Assembly: GCA_045627365.1 (NCBI GenBank)
Contig: JAZQNN010000016.1
Coordinates: 1 to 64,000, forward strand
Origin: RGIG5612 sp045627365
Lineage (GTDB): Bacteria; Bacillota; Clostridia; Lachnospirales; Lachnospiraceae
Reading direction: 5' to 3'
Length of the DNA stretch: 64,000 bases
A program made the translations under genes and the position numbers. Below the pieces are notes generated by a model, which was not told the origin of the DNA, made no database searches, and worked only from the letters and a program-made list of their open reading frames with translations. Positions 1-7,781 of the stretch are shown piece after piece (position 1 is the first letter of the stretch; the number at the start of each line of letters is the position of its first letter).

Positions 1-43
1 CAGAAAAAGAAAATAAAATAATCAGAACTATGGAAGACTACCT

Positions 44-77
44 CCGGGCAGGAAACAGAAATATAAAACCTGCCCGG
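44..77 (+). terminator. Stem-loop, probable terminator of an upstream gene
   Basis: CCGGGCAGG at 44-52 is perfectly complementary to CCTGCCCGG at 69-77, with a 16-nt A-rich loop. The stem is followed by a short U-rich stretch (TATCTTT). It probably ends a gene lying left of the window. The first 21 bases can be read as the end of a plus-strand reading frame with a TAA at 19-21, but this is too short to call. The rest of 78-176 holds nothing recognisable except half of the interrupted terminator described separately. Confidence 0.5.
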
Positions 78-233
78 GGGTATCTTTATGTTCCAAAGAA
101 ATGAAGCAGAATGTCCTAATAAAAGGTTCATGCATCGCAGCGAGGGCTTTTCAGGAACAAATAAAGCGGCAGGTTTTGTACCGACCCCCAAAAGTTAGAC
201 CTAAAAATTTAACGATTGGAGGTCGGTATTTTT

Positions 234-812
234 ATGTCTAAATATAGTTTTGAGTTTAAGAAAAAAGTTGTCGTGGCATATTTGAATGGCGAAGGCGGTG
301 AAGATTTCTTGGCATCAAAATTCAATGTTGCTTCGCCTCGTCAAATCAAGGTATGGGTTAAATCCTACCAAGCTTTCGGAGATGAAGGACTTATTCGCTC
401 TCGAAAGAAGAAGGATTTTTCTTTTGAATATAAACTTCATGTGGTAGAGTTGTATTTATCAAGTGAGGTTTCATACCAGGACTTAGCATTACAGGAAAAA
501 ATAAATAATCCAGCTCAGATATGCAAATGGGTGAATGATTTTCGTGAAGTTGGTCCTGATGCTCTGAGACCTCACAAGAAAGGTCGGAAGAAAACATTGG
601 ATAAGCCTAAGATAGACAATAAACCTCAAGTTCAAGATGACAGAGCTGTTGATACCAGTGCAGAACATGTAAAAGAATTAGAAGATGAACTTCTTAAGTT
701 AAGAATTGAGAACGCATTTTTAAAAGAACTGAGGAGGCTGCGTTTAGAGGACGAGGAAAAAATGAGAGAACGGCACTCGTCATCAACAGTCTCCGAGGAG
801 AATTCAAACTAA
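234..812 (+). CDS. IS3-family transposase OrfA
   Basis: This is the DNA-binding half of an IS3-type transposase. It has two helix-turn-helix blocks: residues about 4-55 (YSFEFKKKVV to IKVWVKSY) and about 60-115 (FSFEYKLHVVELYL to AQICKWVNDF). A basic linker (HKKGRKK) and a C-terminal leucine-zipper-like helix follow (ELEDELLKLRIENAFLKEL), which in this family mediates oligomerisation. The ATG at 234 is preferred over a TTG at 216 because GGAGG at 218-222 sits 11 bases upstream. An A6 run at 757-762 near the end is the likely site of a -1 frameshift that joins this frame to OrfB. Confidence 0.9.
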   Translation: MSKYSFEFKKKVVVAYLNGEGGEDFLASKFNVASPRQIKVWVKSYQAFGDEGLIRSRKKKDFSFEYKLHVVELYLSSEVSYQDLALQEKINNPAQICKWVNDFREVGPDALRPHKKGRKKTLDKPKIDNKPQVQDDRAVDTSAEHVKELEDELLKLRIENAFLKELRRLRLEDEEKMRERHSSSTVSEENSN

Positions 813-835
813 AAGACCTTCTCTCTTATACTGGC

Positions 836-1654
836 ATGCCCAAAGCGACATATATGTACTGGCAGAAAAGATTTGATAGAGAAAATCCTGATAAAGAGAT
901 CGAAGAAAGAATACAAGAAATTCGTGCTAATAATAAGGATTATGGATACCGCAGAATACTTGGGGAACTCCGAAACCAGGGATATACCATTAACAAAAAG
1001 AAAGTTCAGCGAATAATTCAAAAGCATGGATTGCAGGTGACATCTTATACACGAAAAAGTAGAAAATACAGCTCTTATAAAGGAAAAGTGGGTACTGTTG
1101 CACCTAACCGAATACGTAGACGTTTCAAAACGCATATACCACATCAAAAGGTAACAACAGACACAACTGAATTTAAGTATTATGAAGTTGATTCCAAAGG
1201 GCATATGACTATGCACAAGATATATCTTGATCCATTTATGGATATGTGTAACGGTGAAATACTGAGCTTTGGAATAGCAAAACAACCGTCCGCAAAGAAT
1301 GTAATGGACGCTTTAAATAAAGCTATTGAAATCACTTCAGACTGTCCATACAGAAGAACATTTCATTCTGACCAAGGTTGGGCTTACCAAATGAAAGCAT
1401 ACTCGCACAGACTAAAAGAAGAACGAATATTTCAAAGTATGTCCAGGAAAGGAAACTGTCTTGATAACTCGATAATGGAAAATTTCTTTGGTTTGCTTAA
1501 ACAAGAGATATACTATGGTGTAGTTTACTATAGCTATGAGGAATTAAAATCGGAAATAGAACGATTTATAAAGTATTATAATGAGCAACGTATAAAAGAA
1601 AGGCTCGGATGGATGAGTCCTGTTCAATACAGGCTCCATCTTTTAGCTGCATAA
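836..1654 (+). CDS. IS3-family transposase OrfB (DDE integrase domain)
   Basis: This is the catalytic half of the transposase, with an HTH_21 region (residues about 20-75) and an rve integrase core. The DDE triad is visible: Asp in TTDTTEF, Asp in FHSDQGWAY, and Glu in NSIMENFFGLLKQE. The frame is open upstream of the ATG at 836, and translation from the A6 run at 757-762 gives the usual IS3 junction (NERTALVINSLRGEFKL), so the working enzyme is probably the OrfAB fusion made by -1 frameshifting. A strong hairpin follows the stop codon. No inactivating change is visible. Confidence 0.92.
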   Translation: MPKATYMYWQKRFDRENPDKEIEERIQEIRANNKDYGYRRILGELRNQGYTINKKKVQRIIQKHGLQVTSYTRKSRKYSSYKGKVGTVAPNRIRRRFKTHIPHQKVTTDTTEFKYYEVDSKGHMTMHKIYLDPFMDMCNGEILSFGIAKQPSAKNVMDALNKAIEITSDCPYRRTFHSDQGWAYQMKAYSHRLKEERIFQSMSRKGNCLDNSIMENFFGLLKQEIYYGVVYYSYEELKSEIERFIKYYNEQRIKERLGWMSPVQYRLHLLAA

Positions 1655-1660
1655 AGAAAA

Positions 1661-1682
1661 CGAGACGACCGAAGTCGTCTCG
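1661..1682 (-). terminator. UUCG-capped hairpin at the right end of the IS
   Basis: CGAGACGAC (1661-1669) and GTCGTCTCG (1674-1682) form a perfect 9-bp stem. Read on the minus strand the loop is TTCG closed by C-G, a very stable tetraloop, followed by TTTTCTTT. It therefore looks like a terminator for transcripts entering from the right, that is, from the ABC genes ending at 1759. It would also shield the transposase gene from antisense transcription. On the plus strand the stem is followed by A residues, so it is a weaker terminator there. Confidence 0.6.
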
Positions 1683-1758
1683 TAAAAAAGTCTAACTTTG
1701 AGGGGTCACCTCAGCCAAACATCTGGCCAGCCGCTTTTTTTATGCTTATAAAGTCATA

Positions 1759-3639
1759 TTACGTCAGATTTCCTGCGAACTGAGTCATGTACAATTCGTG
1801 GTAACGACCCTTAGCCTTCAGCAGTTCTTCATGGTTGCCGCTTTCTACAATGCGGCCGTGATCCAGGACAATTATCTTATCGGCATCCTGGATCGTCGAC
1901 AGCCTGTGCGCGATGATCAGGCTCGTGCGGTCCTTCATCAGGTTGGCCATCGCATCCTGAATCTGTTTCTCAGTCTTGGTATCTACTGAAGAGGTCGCTT
2001 CATCCAGGATCAGAATATCCGGGTCTGCAAGAACAGCCCTTGCAATGGTAAGGAGCTGCCTCTGACCCTGCGACAGGTTAGAGCCTGCATGAGTCAGGAA
2101 AGTGTCGTACTTTTTCGGAAGACGCTCAATAAAATCTGCGCAGTTGGATATTTTAGCTGCTTCGACCATTCTGGCGTCTGAGGCCTCAGAATCGGCGTAT
2201 TTGATGTTGCGCGCGATCGTATCAGAGAAGAGTACTGTGTCCTGCAAAACGATCGCTACGCGCTTTCTGAGCGCTTTAAGCGGCATCTCGTAGACGCTTT
2301 GACCGTCTATCGTGATTTCACCGGAGTCAGCATCGTAAAAACGTTCAAGCAGGTTGACAACAGTCGTTTTGCCACTGCCTGTCGCGCCGACCAGGGCGAT
2401 CTTCTGACCTGGCTTGATATCGAGAGAGAAGTCGTGAAGCACCTGGGTATCAGGGGTATATGAGAAGTTAACGTCCTTGAATACGATCGCTCCTGCACCA
2501 ACCTCGTCTGCAGATGCGGTTTCACCGTCAAGGCCTTCTTCTGACGGTTCATCCAGCATGGCAAATACTCTTTCCGCACCGGCAATCGCTGTCTGGATGG
2601 AACCGAAAAGTTGAGCGATCTCATTGATCGGGCGGATAAACTGCTTAGCGTATATGATGAACGCCGCAATGATACCGATGGAAATCAGATCGTTCAGGGC
2701 GAAGAGACCGCCTGCAACAGCAACCACTACAAAACCGACATTGGAGATGCAGTCAAGGACCGGACCGACGCCGTTGCTTAAGGATTCGGCCTTGATGCTG
2801 ACTTTCTTGAATTCGGCGGCAACAGCGGCGTATTCTCTTTCAGCATCTTCCTGACGGTTGAAAGCGGTCACGCTTCGGTATCCGGTGATCATTTCTTCCG
2901 AATGTGCGTTCATTCGGCCGTTGATGGCTGCCTTTTTACGGAACTCGCGGCCCATGATTTTGGACAGCTTTTTGGTCGAGAAAACAGTAAGAAATACAAC
3001 GACCATAGTTACGAGCGTCAGCTGCCAGCAGTAAACAAGCATGATAATGAACGTTCCCAGAACGGTCAGAGTGCTTGAAATGAATGAGCTCAGGCTCTGC
3101 GAAATAGTCGATGAAATATTTTCAACATCGCTTGTCATTCGGCTCATCACATCACCCTTGGAGTGGGTGTCGATATAGCGGATCGGAAGAGTCGTGATTT
3201 TGCCGAAAAGGTCTTTACGGAGCCTTCTTGTTATCAGTTGCCCGAGTTTAACAGCCAGTCTTGTCTGACCAAAAGAGCAGACGCTTTGGATAACGAACAT
3301 GACAAGAAGCCATACAAGCTCGGTAATGAGAGCCGGCCAGAGCTTATCGGAAATAGAGTCAATGGCCGCGCCTTCAAGTGACGGGATCGCAACCGCTGCG
3401 CCGGTAGAGCAGATAACGACCAGAATAAGGCAGATGAACAGTCCCTTGAAATCCCCAAAATAGCTGATGAGCCTCTTAAGGGTGCCCTTGGTGTCGGCAG
3501 CTTTTTCGACTATTCCGTGGTTGTCACTTCTGCCGCCGCCGAAGTTGACCTGCGGCTTTGTTGAAGCGTCCTTGGTTTCTGCGAGGGCAGCTTTGGTAGT
3601 TGCCTGAGAATTGATATTATCAGTCTTCAAGAAGCTCAC
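1759..3639 (-). CDS. Heterodimeric ABC exporter, catalytic subunit
   Basis: A type-IV ABC exporter half-transporter of 626 aa: a variable polar N-terminus (about 1-55), six membrane helices (about 60-350) and an ABC ATPase domain (about 385-620). Walker A is GATGSGKTT at 418, the signature is LSQGQ at 522, Walker B is ILILDE ending at Glu547, and the H-loop is AHRLS. The catalytic Glu and His are present, while the signature deviates from LSGGQ, the usual pattern of the consensus half of heterodimeric exporters (TM288, BmrD type). The GTG at 3639 lies within the end of the upstream gene (20-bp overlap) right after AAAGGGGG; a TTG three codons later has better spacing. Substrate unknown (drugs, lipids or peptides). 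Confidence 0.9.
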   Translation of the reverse strand: MSFLKTDNINSQATTKAALAETKDASTKPQVNFGGGRSDNHGIVEKAADTKGTLKRLISYFGDFKGLFICLILVVICSTGAAVAIPSLEGAAIDSISDKLWPALITELVWLLVMFVIQSVCSFGQTRLAVKLGQLITRRLRKDLFGKITTLPIRYIDTHSKGDVMSRMTSDVENISSTISQSLSSFISSTLTVLGTFIIMLVYCWQLTLVTMVVVFLTVFSTKKLSKIMGREFRKKAAINGRMNAHSEEMITGYRSVTAFNRQEDAEREYAAVAAEFKKVSIKAESLSNGVGPVLDCISNVGFVVVAVAGGLFALNDLISIGIIAAFIIYAKQFIRPINEIAQLFGSIQTAIAGAERVFAMLDEPSEEGLDGETASADEVGAGAIVFKDVNFSYTPDTQVLHDFSLDIKPGQKIALVGATGSGKTTVVNLLERFYDADSGEITIDGQSVYEMPLKALRKRVAIVLQDTVLFSDTIARNIKYADSEASDARMVEAAKISNCADFIERLPKKYDTFLTHAGSNLSQGQRQLLTIARAVLADPDILILDEATSSVDTKTEKQIQDAMANLMKDRTSLIIAHRLSTIQDADKIIVLDHGRIVESGNHEELLKAKGRYHELYMTQFAGNLT

Positions 3640-5368
3640 CCCCTTTCAGCTGGGAATTGTAGATCTCTTTATAAATGTCAGATGAAGCAAGAAGCTCTTC
3701 ATGAGTGCCGATCGATGCTATGCGGCCGCCATCAAGCACCGCGATCGTGTCAGCATCCTTGATAGAGGCAATTCTCTGGGCAATGATGATCCTGGTAAGG
3801 CCAGGGCGTGCCTGACTCAAAGCCTTGTAGAATTCAGCTTCTGTCTTGAAATCCAAAGCACTTGTAGCGTCATCCAGGATCAGGACGCGGCTTTTCTTAA
3901 CGAGCGCGCGCGCGATGGACAGACGCTGCTTTTGACCGCCGGAAAGAGAATGACCGCTTTCGGTGACCGGACTGTCATAGCCATGCTCCATATCGCCGAT
4001 AAAACTTTCGGCCTGTGAAATACCTGCTGCTTCGGCGATCTCAGCCTCTGTGGCGTCATTCTTGCCGAATGCGATATTCTCGGCAATGCTTCTGGAGAAG
4101 ATCTCGCTTCCCTGAAGCACGACGGAAATATCATCACGCAGGTCACCCAGCTTATATTCTTTTACGTTGATACCGTCAACCAGTACATCGCCGCTTGTCA
4201 CGTCATAAAAACGCGGGATCAGATTAACAAGTGATGTTTTGCCGCAGCCGGTCGCACCGATAACGGCAAATGTTTCGCCCGCGTTGACCTTGAATGAAAT
4301 GTCTTCAAGTACGTTGAAATCGGTCCCCGGATAGGAGAAAGATACATTTTTAAACTCAACAGAAGCGCCTGCTTCAGCAGACTCCGGTAATAATGTGACG
4401 CCGGCACCGTCATTTACTGTAGGAGCCGCGTTCAGGACTTCGCGGACCCTCTTCCAGCAAGCACGCGCACGGATAAATGTCTGAGAAAGATTGCCCAGTA
4501 CAGAAGCACCGGTAAGGATCAGCGCGAAATAAGTGATGGCAGCCATGATGCCGCCCGGTGTTATGGCGCCGTCAGTCCTTACCTCAATGCCGCCGATATA
4601 GATAACAGCAGCCACGCAGAGGTTAAGTACGATATTCATGCAGGGAGCAAGAAAAGCAAGAAGCCCCTGCACCTTGAGATTGCTGCCGAACATGGCCTCA
4701 TTGGCCTTGTCAAAACGTCCGGCTTCATAGTCTTCTTTGCCAAATGCTTTGATTACGCGGGCACCGGAGATATCTTCCTGCATGATATTGCTGATCCCGT
4801 CGAGGTCCTTCTGGACTTTGCCGAAGAGCGGAGTGGACTTCGAAAGGAAGAAAATAACGAAAAATACCAGGAACGGAAGGCCGCACAGACCTACAAGCGC
4901 GAATTTCGGTGAGACTCTGTAGAGCATGAATATGCCGCCGAGGAGCATGAAAAGATAGCGCGCGACGCCTCGGAATGCGACCTTAACGGCTTCGCATACC
5001 TGTGTAACGTCAACAGAAAGACGGTTGACGAGCGAGCCGGTCGAGAATTCATCCGTCTGCTCGAAAGACAGGTGAATGATCCGTGAGAACATGACATTTC
5101 GCATGTCCTCACCGATTCTCTGACAGGCAATATTGCCGCAGATGCCGGCCAGTATGCCGGTGATTCCGCCGAAGACGACCCAGATGATCATCCTGATTCC
5201 CAGGCTCCAGATGACAGGCATGTTGCCTTTAAGCACGCCGTCATCAATGACGGATGCCATCAGATCCGGCTGAACCAGATCGACCACGGTTTCGGCAATT
5301 ACCAGGATAGATGACAGTACGCACCAGTACCAGTACTTCCTGACAAATTGAAGAAACTTGGTTTTCAT
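3620..5368 (-). CDS. Heterodimeric ABC exporter, degenerate-site subunit
   Basis: Partner half-transporter of 582 aa with six membrane helices (about 15-310) and an ATPase domain (about 340-575). Walker A (GATGCGKTS) and the signature (LSGGQKQ) are intact, but the Walker B Glu is Asp (ILDDATSALD) and the H-loop His is Gln (IAQRIASI). This pair of changes is the established hallmark of the non-catalytic half in heterodimeric exporters such as TM287/288 and BmrCD. It is the first gene of a two-gene operon and overlaps its partner by 20 bp. It is divergent from the oxidoreductase at 5494. The transported compound cannot be told from sequence. Confidence 0.9.
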   Translation of the reverse strand: MKTKFLQFVRKYWYWCVLSSILVIAETVVDLVQPDLMASVIDDGVLKGNMPVIWSLGIRMIIWVVFGGITGILAGICGNIACQRIGEDMRNVMFSRIIHLSFEQTDEFSTGSLVNRLSVDVTQVCEAVKVAFRGVARYLFMLLGGIFMLYRVSPKFALVGLCGLPFLVFFVIFFLSKSTPLFGKVQKDLDGISNIMQEDISGARVIKAFGKEDYEAGRFDKANEAMFGSNLKVQGLLAFLAPCMNIVLNLCVAAVIYIGGIEVRTDGAITPGGIMAAITYFALILTGASVLGNLSQTFIRARACWKRVREVLNAAPTVNDGAGVTLLPESAEAGASVEFKNVSFSYPGTDFNVLEDISFKVNAGETFAVIGATGCGKTSLVNLIPRFYDVTSGDVLVDGINVKEYKLGDLRDDISVVLQGSEIFSRSIAENIAFGKNDATEAEIAEAAGISQAESFIGDMEHGYDSPVTESGHSLSGGQKQRLSIARALVKKSRVLILDDATSALDFKTEAEFYKALSQARPGLTRIIIAQRIASIKDADTIAVLDGGRIASIGTHEELLASSDIYKEIYNSQLKGGELLED

Positions 5369-5395
5369 TACAAACTCTTTCCTGCAAAATATGAT

Positions 5396-5424
5396 TTGCT
5401 ATATATTTTTAGCCTTATTATAAT
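5396..5424 (+). promoter_or_regulatory. Promoter of the oxidoreductase gene
   Basis: TTGCTA at 5396-5401, a 17-bp spacer and TATAAT at 5419-5424 give a good housekeeping promoter reading towards the gene at 5494. The -10 element is near-palindromic, so a minus-strand promoter for the ABC operon could share the site, but no good -35 element is seen in that direction. Confidence 0.6.
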
Positions 5425-5493
5425 GGATTCAAATAAAAAAAGTGTTGCGGAATTACGAAAACGTAATGCATTTCCTGAAAGAGGGGAGACAAA

Positions 5494-6519
5494 ATGAAAG
5501 AAATCAAAGTAGCAATTGTAGGATGCTCGGACAAAGTGGACCGCTTTGTCGGGTTCATTAACGGCTCGGGAGACGGTAAGGTCGTTGCTGTCTGGGACGC
5601 TTCAGCCGAGCATGGAAAAGAGATCGAGAAGCGCCTTGGAATACCGTTTGAGGCTGATTATGACAAGCTGGTGTCGGATTATGACCTTGACGGCGTGATG
5701 ATCATGGCACCTAATGTTTTTCATCATGATTTTGCCATTAAAGCAGCCAACAAAGGCATATCTGTATTTGTTGAAAAGCCGCTTTGCGTTACCCAAAAAG
5801 ACGCAGAAGAGGTCCGTGACGCGATAAATGCCAACAATGTTAAGTTTTATATGTCTGACCCAATGGTAAGACAGGGAACAGTCAAACTCAAAGAACTTAT
5901 CGATGCCGGAGAACTTGGCAAAATAACCGGGGCAACGATCAGACACGGATCAAATCAGGCACTTAAGGGATTCTTCCATTACGAAAGAGACCTCTGGCTG
6001 GGCGGGATCATGGCAGATGTCGGAAGCCACGCCTTCCACAGACTTCACTATCTTCTGGGCATGCCGAATGCCCTTAATGCTGAGCTTTTCTGCGTAACGG
6101 AGCGCTCCAAAGAGACCGGGATGGAAGAGAAGGCTCTGATCAATTTCTATTATGACGATGATATTACGGTATCATTCGAGGCCAGCGTAGTAAGCGGCGG
6201 CGCATCAGGTATAACAGCTGTTTACGGCACGAGAGCGGCCGCTTTCGTTGAAACCGCGGGAAATACCGAAGGACAGGAAAAGCTGACGATATACAAATAT
6301 GACGGCGGGAAAGAAGTATTTATGCCGGAAGATCTTCCGCCTGTTCCGACAAGACATGTGCTGTACTTCCTTGAGATGATCAGAAATGATTATCCGAATG
6401 ATATCGTCGGACGCGACCCGTTAAGCAACAGCGGAGTATCACTGGATAACGCGGTAGAGTACGCTCGGATGATAGAAACCGTCTACAAGAATGACGGCAA
6501 AGGAAAAGTGAATCTGTAA
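5494..6519 (+). CDS. Gfo/Idh/MocA-family oxidoreductase
   Basis: NAD(P)-dependent dehydrogenase of 341 aa, normal length for the family. The N-terminal Rossmann fold begins at IKVAIVGCSDKV; the usual GxGxxG is reduced to GCS. The signature EKP motif occurs in VFVEKPLCVT near residue 94, and the C-terminal alpha/beta domain contains GGIMADVGSHAFH, where family members place substrate-binding or catalytic residues. Such enzymes oxidise or reduce sugars, inositols and related polyols. It is a single gene between a promoter at 5396 and a bidirectional terminator at 6527. RBS GAGGGGAG precedes the ATG. Substrate not assignable. Confidence 0.88.
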   Translation: MKEIKVAIVGCSDKVDRFVGFINGSGDGKVVAVWDASAEHGKEIEKRLGIPFEADYDKLVSDYDLDGVMIMAPNVFHHDFAIKAANKGISVFVEKPLCVTQKDAEEVRDAINANNVKFYMSDPMVRQGTVKLKELIDAGELGKITGATIRHGSNQALKGFFHYERDLWLGGIMADVGSHAFHRLHYLLGMPNALNAELFCVTERSKETGMEEKALINFYYDDDITVSFEASVVSGGASGITAVYGTRAAAFVETAGNTEGQEKLTIYKYDGGKEVFMPEDLPPVPTRHVLYFLEMIRNDYPNDIVGRDPLSNSGVSLDNAVEYARMIETVYKNDGKGKVNL

Positions 6520-6526
6520 GGTGTAA

Positions 6527-6556
6527 AAAATCCGGTCTCAGCTGAGACCGGATTTT
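6527..6556. terminator. Bidirectional terminator between convergent genes
   Basis: TCCGGTCTCAG (6531-6541) and CTGAGACCGGA (6542-6552) form a perfect palindrome flanked by AAAA and TTTT. It ends both the plus-strand oxidoreductase gene (stop 6519) and the minus-strand amidohydrolase gene (stop 6576). Confidence 0.9.
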
Positions 6557-6575
6557 AAATTGCATTGAAATCGAA

Positions 6576-7622
6576 TTACTTGATCGGAAGATTGAACATC
6601 TTGATCGCGTTCTTGTAAGTGATAAGGTCACGCTCTTCATCGGTAATGTCGAGAGTCTTAACAAACTGTGTGCCAAGGCTCATCCAGCCGTAGAATACAG
6701 GGAATGAAGAACCGAACATAAGATGATCGGCGCCACAAACCTTGATCGCGCATTCAACCTGATCCTTGCCCCAGCTTGCAGGATGGGTCATGTCGAAGAA
6801 GATGTTGTTATCGATGTGCTTCTTGATACGATCGGCATCGTCAAGATTCAGACGGTTCATAGCTTCCTTCTTGCCGGTCTTATGAGGCATAAGAAGGTTC
6901 TGAGCTGCGAACCAGTTACCACCGAACATGGTGTGGATGAACTTAAGGTTTGGAAGCTCATCGAACAGATCTGAGAATACTTCACGTCCGACAGCAGTAG
7001 CCTGGTCAGTTACACGTCCGAGCTCACGACGAAGATTGGTGAACTCGTAGATCGACTGCCAATGTACAGGAAGAGGAGTATGATGTGCAACTACAGGGAT
7101 ATTCAGGTCGTTGATAACCTTAAGGTAAGGTCTGAAAGCCTGATCATCAAGGTAGAGCTGTCCGTAATGGCAAGCAAGCTGTACGCCTACAGCGCCGAGT
7201 TCCTTAACGCAGCGCTCTAACTCATAGATGTTCTCCTTGCCGCCCCATGGTGGAACGCAGGCGGTCATGAAGATACGTCCGCCGGACTCTTTGCAGATGC
7301 TGTAAGCGTTATCGTTTACGATCTTGCAGGTGTCAAGACGAAGCCACTCCTGCCATACAGGAACACGCATGATGGCGTAGTCAACGCCTGCGTCGTCCAT
7401 AGCTTTAAGCTTGGCCTGAAGGTTGTAGTCGCCTTCTACATAGTTAAGATTCTGGTATCCTTCCGGCTTCTCAAGGATGATCTGGCGCTGTCCGCCTTCG
7501 GTCTCGCCGAGACGTGCGATTTCACCAAATCCACGAGGAGCAGTGGTAAGGAAGCCATTGAGGACTTCTTCATTAGTGAAGAGGTCTTCAGGAAGATGAT
7601 GAACATTAATGTCAACGATCAT
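6576..7622 (-). CDS. Amidohydrolase-2 family protein with altered metal site
   Basis: A TIM-barrel amidohydrolase of the ACMSD / resorcylate decarboxylase group (PF04909), 348 aa. Landmarks are the N-terminal DINVHHLPEDL, VVAHHT (His180), KFIHTMFGG (His230) and LMFGSSFP (about 301-308). In active metal enzymes of this family the first motif is HxH and the last is GSDYP. Here the first His is Asn6 and the Asp is Ser306, so at least two metal ligands are changed. It may use another mechanism, as metal-independent relatives such as LigI do, or be a binding protein. Single gene; RBS GGAGG lies 12 bases before ATG. Substrate unknown. Confidence 0.8.
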   Translation of the reverse strand: MIVDINVHHLPEDLFTNEEVLNGFLTTAPRGFGEIARLGETEGGQRQIILEKPEGYQNLNYVEGDYNLQAKLKAMDDAGVDYAIMRVPVWQEWLRLDTCKIVNDNAYSICKESGGRIFMTACVPPWGGKENIYELERCVKELGAVGVQLACHYGQLYLDDQAFRPYLKVINDLNIPVVAHHTPLPVHWQSIYEFTNLRRELGRVTDQATAVGREVFSDLFDELPNLKFIHTMFGGNWFAAQNLLMPHKTGKKEAMNRLNLDDADRIKKHIDNNIFFDMTHPASWGKDQVECAIKVCGADHLMFGSSFPVFYGWMSLGTQFVKTLDITDEERDLITYKNAIKMFNLPIK

Positions 7623-7722
7623 TTGGGTTTTGTCCTCCTAATAATAAAATACTAAATTACTCGTTGGGAAAACCGTATTGTACGGCGCAAGAATCGCGCC
7701 TGACTTATTTCCATACATATCA

Positions 7723-7751
7723 AATATATATAAAAAATACAAAAAAGTCAA
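7723..7751 (-). promoter_or_regulatory. Promoter of the amidohydrolase gene
   Basis: On the minus strand TTGACT (complement of 7746-7751), a 17-bp AT-rich spacer and TATATT (complement of 7723-7728) precede a leader of about 95 nt. That leader contains a small hairpin with stem GGCGC/GCGCC. Confidence 0.65.
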
Positions 7752-7781
7752 GAAATGGCAGCCTTTTTTGAACAGTTCACG

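Larger units (their letters stand above)
177..1713 (+). mobile_element. IS3-family insertion sequence (IS150-like group)
   Basis: The element carries two consecutive transposase frames (orfA and orfB) and imperfect terminal inverted repeats. The left end at 177-200 and the complement of the right end at 1690-1713 share GACCCC and AAGTTAGAC; about 18 of 24 positions match, 16 of the inner 18. The ends start TG and finish CA, as in many IS3 elements. No duplication is visible at those boundaries. If the ends are instead taken at 183 and 1707, a 3-bp ACC repeat flanks the element, so the exact edges are uncertain. Both frames look intact, so it may be functional. Confidence 0.9.
163..1737. other. 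Terminator stem interrupted by the IS element
   Basis: AAAGCGGC at 163-170, just left of the IS, is the exact reverse complement of GCCGCTTT at 1730-1737, just right of it. The right arm runs into TTTTTTT and the left arm is preceded by A residues. Bringing the flanks together gives a stem-loop with A and T tails, the layout of a bidirectional intrinsic terminator, with further inner pairing (CAG with CTG, GTTT with AAAC). The inference is that the IS landed in the loop or upper stem of this terminator, which would have served the minus-strand ABC genes ending at 1759. Confidence 0.5.

Noticed and set aside
809..1285. 158-aa minus-strand frame opposite orfB
   Set aside because: It lies fully opposite the conserved DDE transposase, has no RBS and its translation shows no family features.
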